DNA of 51,444 bases. Source: Roseateles chitinivorans (GTDB lineage Bacteria; Pseudomonadota; Gammaproteobacteria; Burkholderiales; Burkholderiaceae_C). Below, piece by piece: positions 49,293-51,444 of the stretch (position 1 is its first letter; each line of letters starts with the position of its first letter). Under the pieces are notes generated by a model. It did no database searches. It was not told where the DNA came from and saw only the letters and a list, made by a program, of their open reading frames with translations. The position numbers were made by a program, and so were the translations under genes. Where the stretch lies: NCBI RefSeq assembly GCF_002761755.1, contig NZ_PEOG01000041.1:1-51444 (forward strand), given 5' to 3'.

Positions 49293-49421
49293 GAGCAGTG
49301 TCCCCGTGTCGGTGATTTCATGTCTGGAGTGGTGAAGCGGTCGTTACGGTTCCGCTGGCAAGCGCTTGTCATTGCTCGGTTTTTCTTTTCTAAGAACGCA
49401 GCTGACGACGACGCAAAGTGG

Positions 49422-49436
49422 TGTAGTCGCACTACA
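49422..49436. promoter_or_regulatory. HexR-like operator, perfect copy (TGTAGT-CGC-ACTACA)
   Basis: A perfect 6+3+6 palindrome lies 172 bp ahead of the glucokinase-RpiR fusion start and 237 bp from glk. It is identical in both arms to the site at 34645-34659. The fused regulator itself is the best candidate to bind here, giving autoregulation. The rest of the 422-bp region shows no other supported feature. Confidence 0.75.
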
Positions 49437-49607
49437 GTACATCGCTGCCCGAGGCCTTGATCCCAGCGGTTGCCGGCGCATTGCGGCCGCTAGGGCGAAC
49501 CCTTCCGGCCGCCCCGGGCGGCGGGGCCATAATCGCCGCTTCTTCGCCGCCTCGACGCCGTGCGGATTCAGCTCCCGGCTCGAGACCCCGGTCATCACCC
49601 CTGCTTC

Positions 49608-51444
49608 ATGCGTGAATTCGACAGTCCCCGGCTGATCGCCGACATCGGCGGCACCTTCGCCCGCTTCGCCCTGGAGACCTCCCCGGGAGAGTTCGAGCAC
49701 ATCGCGCTGCTGCGCTGCGCCGAGCACGCCGACTTCCACGCCGCCGTGCGGGCCTTCATGGACCGGTTGCCGCGCCAGTTGCGAGTGGCGCATGCGGCGA
49801 TCGCGATCGCCAACCCGGTCGAGGGCGACCAGGTCCGGATGACCAACTACCACTGGCAGTTCTCGATCGAGGAAGCCCGCCAGCGCCTCGGCCTGGACAC
49901 GCTGGTGGTCGTCAACGACTTCACCGCGCTGGCGATGGCGCTGCCGCGGCTGCGCGGCGGCGAGATCCGCCAGATCGGCGGCGGCGAGCCGCGCGCCCAC
50001 AGCGTGATCGGGCTGCTGGGTTCGGGCTCGGGCCTGGGCGTGTCCGGCCTGATTCCGGCCGGCGAGGGCTGGATCTCGCTCGGCTCCGAAGGCGGCCACA
50101 CCAACTTCGCGCCGCGCGACGAACGCGAGATCGCGCTGCTACGCTTCGCCTGGAACGAGTACGAGCATGTCTCCTTCGAGCGGCTGCTGTCCGGGCCCGG
50201 CCTGGAGTTGATGCACCGCGCGATGGCGGATTACCTGAAGCGCCCGTCGGAAGCGCTGAGCGCGCCGGAGATCACCGCCCGCGCGCTGGAGGCCACCGAC
50301 CCCGTCTGCGAGGAGACGCTGGAACTCTTCTGCACCCTGCTGGGCACGGCCGCGGCCAACCTGGCGGTGACGCTGGGCGCGCTGGGCGGCATCTACATCG
50401 GCGGCGGCATCGTGCCGCGGCTGGGCGAGTACTTCGACCGCTCGCGCTTCCGCGCCCGCTTCGAGGACAAGGGCCGGTTCTCGGACTACGTCGCCGCGAT
50501 CCCCACCTTCGTGATCACCGCCGAGCACGCGACCTTCAAGGGCGCGTCGGCGATCCTGGAGGCCCAGCTGCGGAGCCTGCAGACCAGCGGCGGCGCGTCG
50601 GCGATCGTCGGCCAGATCCGGCGGGCCCGCGACGGCCTGTCGCCGGCTGAACAGCGCGTCGCGGACCATGTGCTGGCGCACTCGCGCAAGGTGCTGAACG
50701 ATCCGATCGCCGAGATCGCCAAGGCGGCCAACGTCAGCCAGCCGACGGTGATCCGCTTCTGCCGCTCGCTGGGCTGCGAGGGCCTGTCCGACTTCAAGCT
50801 GCGGCTGGCGTCCGGCCTGACCGGCACCGTGCCGGTCAGCCACACGCAGGTGACGCAGGACGACTCGATGGTGGAGCTCGGCGAGAAGGTGCTGGGCAAC
50901 ACCGCGTCGGCGATCCTGCAGGTGCGCAGCCAGCTCAACCGCGACATGATCGACCGCAGCATCGAGCTGCTGCTCAAGGCCTCGCGGATCGAGTTCTTCG
51001 CGATCGGCCATTACGGCGTGGTCGCGCAGGATGCGCAGTTCAAGTTCCTGCGCCTGGGCGTGGCCTGCAACGCCTATGTGGAGCCGCGGCTGCAGCTGCT
51101 GGCCGCGCAGACCCTCAAGCCGGGCGACGTGGCGGTGCTGATCAGCAGCAGCGGCAAGCTGCCGGAGCTGATCGCAGTGGCCGACGCCGCGCGCGAACGG
51201 GGCGCGCATGTGGTGGCGATCACCGCCAGCCAGTCGCCGCTGGCGAAGAAGGCCGACGCGGCGCTGATCGTCGACCATGTCGAGGACGTCGCGACCCACC
51301 TGCCGATGATCAGCCGCATCCTGCACCTGCTGGTGATCGACATGCTGGCGGTGGGCGTGGCGATGCGGCGCGATCCGGCGGGTCCGGCCGGCGCGGTGCT
51401 CGGCGCCGCCCATCCGGACCTGGACGAGACCGACGAGGACGGCC
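49608..51444 (+). CDS. Glucokinase fused to an RpiR/HexR-family regulator, C-terminus cut by window edge
   Basis: The frame runs 612 codons from the ATG at 49608 to the edge. Residues about 1-320 are a glucokinase domain (LIADIGGTFARFAL, VVNDFTALAMAL, GSEGGHTNF). Residues about 330-410 are an RpiR-type helix-turn-helix domain (AKAANVSQPTVIRFCRSLGC), and about 430-600 a SIS sugar-phosphate-binding domain (VLISSSGKLPELIAVADAA). This bifunctional layout is known in Burkholderia. The nucleotide loop reads GSGSGLGVSG where GPGTGLGVSG is usual, so kinase activity of this copy might be altered. The linkage of kinase and regulator suggests glucose or glucose-6-phosphate/KDPG sensing. Probably only a few tens of residues are missing. 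Confidence 0.93.
   Translation, partial: MREFDSPRLIADIGGTFARFALETSPGEFEHIALLRCAEHADFHAAVRAFMDRLPRQLRVAHAAIAIANPVEGDQVRMTNYHWQFSIEEARQRLGLDTLVVVNDFTALAMALPRLRGGEIRQIGGGEPRAHSVIGLLGSGSGLGVSGLIPAGEGWISLGSEGGHTNFAPRDEREIALLRFAWNEYEHVSFERLLSGPGLELMHRAMADYLKRPSEALSAPEITARALEATDPVCEETLELFCTLLGTAAANLAVTLGALGGIYIGGGIVPRLGEYFDRSRFRARFEDKGRFSDYVAAIPTFVITAEHATFKGASAILEAQLRSLQTSGGASAIVGQIRRARDGLSPAEQRVADHVLAHSRKVLNDPIAEIAKAANVSQPTVIRFCRSLGCEGLSDFKLRLASGLTGTVPVSHTQVTQDDSMVELGEKVLGNTASAILQVRSQLNRDMIDRSIELLLKASRIEFFAIGHYGVVAQDAQFKFLRLGVACNAYVEPRLQLLAAQTLKPGDVAVLISSSGKLPELIAVADAARERGAHVVAITASQSPLAKKADAALIVDHVEDVATHLPMISRILHLLVIDMLAVGVAMRRDPAGPAGAVLGAAHPDLDETDEDG

Overview
The window is a GC-rich (roughly 68-70%), densely packed stretch of bacterial chromosome. 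Its gene content fits a chitin- and starch-degrading betaproteobacterium of the order Burkholderiales: an aat-bpt pair, a glucokinase fused to an RpiR-family regulator, GarD/KdgD sugar-acid catabolism, two large secreted chitinases and a Caulobacter-type TonB receptor. The Mitsuaria/Roseateles group would fit well, but that is inferred from gene content and not tested. I see no rRNA, tRNA, insertion sequence, integrase or CRISPR array.

Layout. (1) 1-1284, minus strand: a 76-residue peptide gene of unknown function, followed 4 nt later by a larger unknown gene that runs off the left edge. (2) 1524-7246, plus: a D-galactarate/D-glucarate operon (kdgD, alpha-ketoglutarate-semialdehyde dehydrogenase, sugar-acid MFS permease, garD) behind a promoter with two matching palindromic operators. 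(3) 7262-13021: a polyamine-type ABC importer, a divergent hydantoin-racemase-family enzyme and a GntR/FCD regulator. (4) 13093-23396, mostly housekeeping: orphan PAS protein, cyclopropane fatty acid synthase, aconitase, DGPF/YciI protein, CsgG-like lipoprotein with a small secreted partner, ArsC-like protein plus riboflavin synthase, and the two aminoacyl-transferases of the bacterial N-degron pathway. (5) 23397-28716: two tandem GH18 chitinases behind a long leader holding a palindrome, a 30-codon proline-rich ORF and four hairpins. (6) 28760-29345: an unknown gene whose promoter spacer is filled by a LexA-type SOS box. (7) 29409-30611: a CPA2-type antiporter. (8) 30764-39794: a maltodextrin/glycogen block, with malQ and glgX divergent from malKEFG. 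(9) 40096-44971: a probable Pho box and promoter, a phosphoesterase lipoprotein, a di-haem peroxidase lipoprotein, an unknown lipoprotein and a 49-residue membrane protein with a strong terminator. (10) 45049-51444: a TonB receptor, a glucokinase, and divergently a glucokinase-RpiR/HexR fusion cut by the right edge.

The clearest systems-level signal is a 15-bp palindrome, TGTAGT-N3-ACTACA, found perfectly in the glgX/malK intergenic region and ahead of the glucokinase-HexR fusion, and in weaker form overlapping the predicted promoters of the TonB receptor and the stand-alone glucokinase. It matches the HexR consensus as I recall it, so the fused regulator probably controls itself and a maltodextrin/glucose uptake regulon spread over this window. 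The least explained items are the peptide/partner pair at the left edge, the SOS-controlled gene at 28830 and the hairpin-rich chitinase leader.
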